Of a DNA stretch of 64,000 nt, positions 62,357-64,000 are shown piece by piece; the first letter of the stretch is position 1; every line of letters starts with the position of its first letter. The stretch comes from Lewinellaceae bacterium. GTDB lineage: Bacteria > Bacteroidota > Bacteroidia > Chitinophagales > Saprospiraceae. A program made the position numbers and the translations under genes. The notes beneath the pieces were generated by a model. The model did no database searches. It had not been told where the DNA came from and saw only the letters and a program-made list of their open reading frames with translations. The stretch is from the NCBI GenBank assembly GCA_020636375.1, contig JACJXZ010000001.1, positions 558,001 to 622,000 on the forward strand. Reading direction: 5' to 3'.

Positions 62357-63415
62357 CTACTTAATCCTCATGATATATTTAAATCCAATGCTTTCCGGTT
62401 GAATGGATTGGGAAGAGGACAATTTGGTGTTGGTGTCAGGCGAGGCGCCTCCGCTTGTCCCACTCCCACCCGAGGCAGTAGTCCCCGTGCCATTTGCGGT
62501 GTAGTACGTTTCATCACTGTACTGGGAATTAACATGCATATAAGGGACGGCTGCGCCGTCGTAATCTACGTTGATATAGTTGCTCGTGTTATAAAGGGCC
62601 GTTTGCAATCCTCCGGAACTGTTAAAGCCTCTCAAGGCCCCGGTATAAAAAGTTTCAGACCCAATGGTAACACTTTGGCTATAATCAATAAAAAAGGAAG
62701 AAAACTTTAAAGACCCTGGGTCGTGCGTGTGGTTCGGCAAGGAATGGGTATGGTTATTCACCGCATGGTTATGTGCCAGATTCACTCGGTGATCGGGGTT
62801 TCCTACCGAGGCAGTTACTCCGGCCGCAGTTGAACCCACAGCATATTTATTGGCCATATTCGGGATGGTCATGCCAAAAAGAGGGGATTCCGGGTCCAGT
62901 ACCTGTGATCCATCCAGCACCACCCAGCCGTCGGGGATGCTGAGCTGGCCACCTGCGTCCCAGAATAGCTTCACCGTGCCTACCGGGTCGGAAGAATTAC
63001 TCAAGGCAGTTTGAGCCACTAAGGCATAAGGCATAGCGGTAAACCGGACCGTTTCCAAACTGACAAAACTGAAGCCGTTGTTGGGGTCGATTTCCGTTTT
63101 CATCCAGACCTCGCCGGAGGCCCAGTCCACCTCTTCAATATTCCCGAGCTGAACAATGTCTCCATTCCCCACTTGGACATTGGCAATGCCCAACTGGCCG
63201 GTAGGAACGGAGGTGTGGATTTCTTTGTAGACTTCGGTGGCGCCAAGCTCGTCCTGATAGAGGGTGAATTTGATCGATATTTCCTCACTCGCCAATGGCA
63301 TTAAGGTACCAGGGTCTCTGATCACCGCCTGGTAATTAAAAAAATGAGGAACCTGGGCATATGCTGTTAGTGTGAAGAGCATCGCCAAGAGGAAAAACAT
63401 GCTTCTTTTTTTCAT
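62357..63415 (-). CDS. Secreted tail-collar-like protein
   Basis: A 352-residue exported protein. Signal peptide 1-20 (LTAYAQ); residues about 22-135 have the common Bacteroidota beginning VPHFFNYQAVIRDPGTLMPL ... GNIEEVDWASGEVWMKTEID ... RFTAMPYALVAQTAL; residues about 145-350 resemble a phage tail-collar/fibre domain: GTVKLFWDAGGQLSIPDGWVVLDG, KYAVGSTAAGV, a His-rich metal-site stretch (NLAHNHAVNNHTHSLPNHTH), and the C-terminal IGFKYIMRIK typical of collar domains. Presumably trimeric and surface-exposed or exported with its neighbour. It carries no sorting domain itself, but its operon partner does, which could be a delivery arrangement (inference). Confidence 0.8.
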   Translation of the reverse strand: MKKRSMFFLLAMLFTLTAYAQVPHFFNYQAVIRDPGTLMPLASEEISIKFTLYQDELGATEVYKEIHTSVPTGQLGIANVQVGNGDIVQLGNIEEVDWASGEVWMKTEIDPNNGFSFVSLETVRFTAMPYALVAQTALSNSSDPVGTVKLFWDAGGQLSIPDGWVVLDGSQVLDPESPLFGMTIPNMANKYAVGSTAAGVTASVGNPDHRVNLAHNHAVNNHTHSLPNHTHDPGSLKFSSFFIDYSQSVTIGSETFYTGALRGFNSSGGLQTALYNTSNYINVDYDGAAVPYMHVNSQYSDETYYTANGTGTTASGGSGTSGGASPDTNTKLSSSQSIQPESIGFKYIMRIK

Positions 63416-63803
63416 GATGGTAGTCTTTTGATAGTTTTTTCAATTTCTGCAAATCTTTTTTTTGGAGCCATTCTACATTCCCTTCCGAAATGCGACAGGA
63501 AATACCACTGCCTGGAAAAATGTTACCCGGCTTTTTGATCTTTTTAAGCGTAAAAATGCTTAAATTGGAAAGCCCCTCTTGTTCCAAAATTTTCACCTGT
63601 GAAAACTGCTGCTTCCTGCCTTCTCCTATTAGCTGATCAGGAATGGAGTGCCGGTGGATGTGGGGGCGGCTGGAGGGGTATGGGTGGATGGGGGGGCTTA
63701 TTGCTGTTTTGCTGGCCGTCATCCCGGGGAGAGAAAATTTGGGTTTGAAGTTCGTGAAATTGAAGGCTTATTGTAGGGCGTCCTCAAAAAGTCGGCGACA
63801 CTT
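63416..63803. other. Intergenic edge
   Basis: 388 bases. A frame on the minus strand across 63336-63722 starts with low-complexity Pro/His sequence and overlaps the collar-like gene; it was not accepted as a gene. The right part (gtagggcgtcctcaaaaagtc, from about 63775) resembles the end of an insertion sequence and leads into the next feature. Confidence 0.4.
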
Positions 63804-64000
63804 TTAGCCCACTGCGAGAGCGGGCCTCGTGTTCGGCGGGCCTATCGAGCCAACCACCTCCCAAATCGAATTAAATTTGCCCTGGCCGCTGGCCACCTGC
63901 TTCAATAAGCGGCACCAGAGGCTAAAAATTGATACAAAAATTTCTCTGCCCAACTTTATTATGTTGAGCGCCAACAGGATAAGGCCAATGCAGGCATAGG
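63804..64000 (-). CDS. Possible transposase C-terminal fragment (truncated by window)
   Basis: An open frame enters from beyond the window and runs 64 codons to a stop at 63804-63806. It reads IGLILLALNIIKLGREIFV followed by a hydrophilic stretch ending NTRPALAVG. The alanine/leucine-rich helix before a polar tail and the sequence just outside, ggcgtcctcaaaaagtc, suggest the 3' end of an IS4/IS1182-like insertion sequence. Too short to identify the family. Confidence 0.35.
   Translation of the reverse strand, partial: YACIGLILLALNIIKLGREIFVSIFSLWCRLLKQVASGQGKFNSIWEVVGSIGPPNTRPALAVG

Noticed and set aside
63336..63722. 128-codon frame on the - strand
   Set aside because: Overlaps the signal-peptide end of the collar-like gene by 80 bases, starts with low-complexity Pro/His sequence and has no recognisable domain, although its middle part is protein-like; it could be a decayed gene.
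1..64000. tRNA, rRNA or known riboswitch
   Set aside because: No T-loop/anticodon arrangement, rRNA block or conserved riboswitch core was recognised on either strand by reading; a covariance-model search was not possible here.

Overview
The window reads as chromosomal DNA of a fairly GC-rich member of the Bacteroidota, most likely the Saprospiria (Lewinella/Phaeodactylibacter-like; lineage is inferred, no rRNA is present). Support: five genes or gene remnants carry C-terminal type IX secretion (T9SS) sorting domains of type A or B. Other family signatures are a TonB receptor with an N-terminal carboxypeptidase-like domain, an LptE lipoprotein, DUF4349, DUF5916 and DUF2027-Smr proteins. Several starts are preceded by the Bacteroidota -7 promoter element TAnnTTTG, and A-rich leaders stand where a Shine-Dalgarno would be expected. 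No tRNA, rRNA, CRISPR array or complete insertion sequence was seen.

Layout. 1-3.6 kb is an accessory, AT-richer edge: palindromes, an orphan sorting-domain fragment, and four small secreted or lipoprotein genes, two of which overlap abnormally. 3.9-13 kb holds a histidine kinase/LuxR regulator pair, a membrane metalloprotease with CBS domains, a sodium/solute symporter, isocitrate dehydrogenase, RuvB and a tandem universal stress protein. 13-22 kb has an S9 peptidase, two T9SS cargo proteins, a TonB receptor and a DUF4349 lipoprotein. 22.5-28.9 kb runs miaB, a sigma-54 activator, lptE, a DUF5916 outer-membrane protein and an acidic conserved protein. 29-39.7 kb is metabolic: divergent acetoacetyl-CoA synthetase and biotin carboxylase, an HD hydrolase, a cupin/methyltransferase pair, an orphan LivK-like lipoprotein, a PH-domain protein, a yeast-Fcy1-like cytosine deaminase, a methyltransferase and a DUF2027-Smr protein. 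39.9-54.5 kb is two tandem giant T9SS type-B surface proteins (2422 and 2297 aa) built from 22 and 20 repeats of about 70 residues. 55-61.6 kb holds proline dehydrogenase, aroE, a DUF368 transporter and a TPR-CHAT protein. 61.8-63.4 kb is a small T9SS cargo protein behind a tail-collar-like secreted protein. The right edge carries a possible transposase C-terminus.

The least expected structure is between the genes. Intergenic spaces are populated by (i) a 210-bp MITE-like element in two copies 52 kb apart, both embedded in octamer arrays; (ii) a second palindromic element of about 165 bp in two clear copies and one diverged relative; and (iii) many short arrays of period 7, 8 or 9, a number of them folded as inverted arms (heptamer hairpins), often where convergent genes end. 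Together these look like an uncharacterised repeat landscape that may act in transcript ending, mRNA stability or recombination. The coding genes are mostly housekeeping or surface functions; no defence island or biosynthetic cluster was recognised, although the TPR-CHAT protein is a possible signalling protease.
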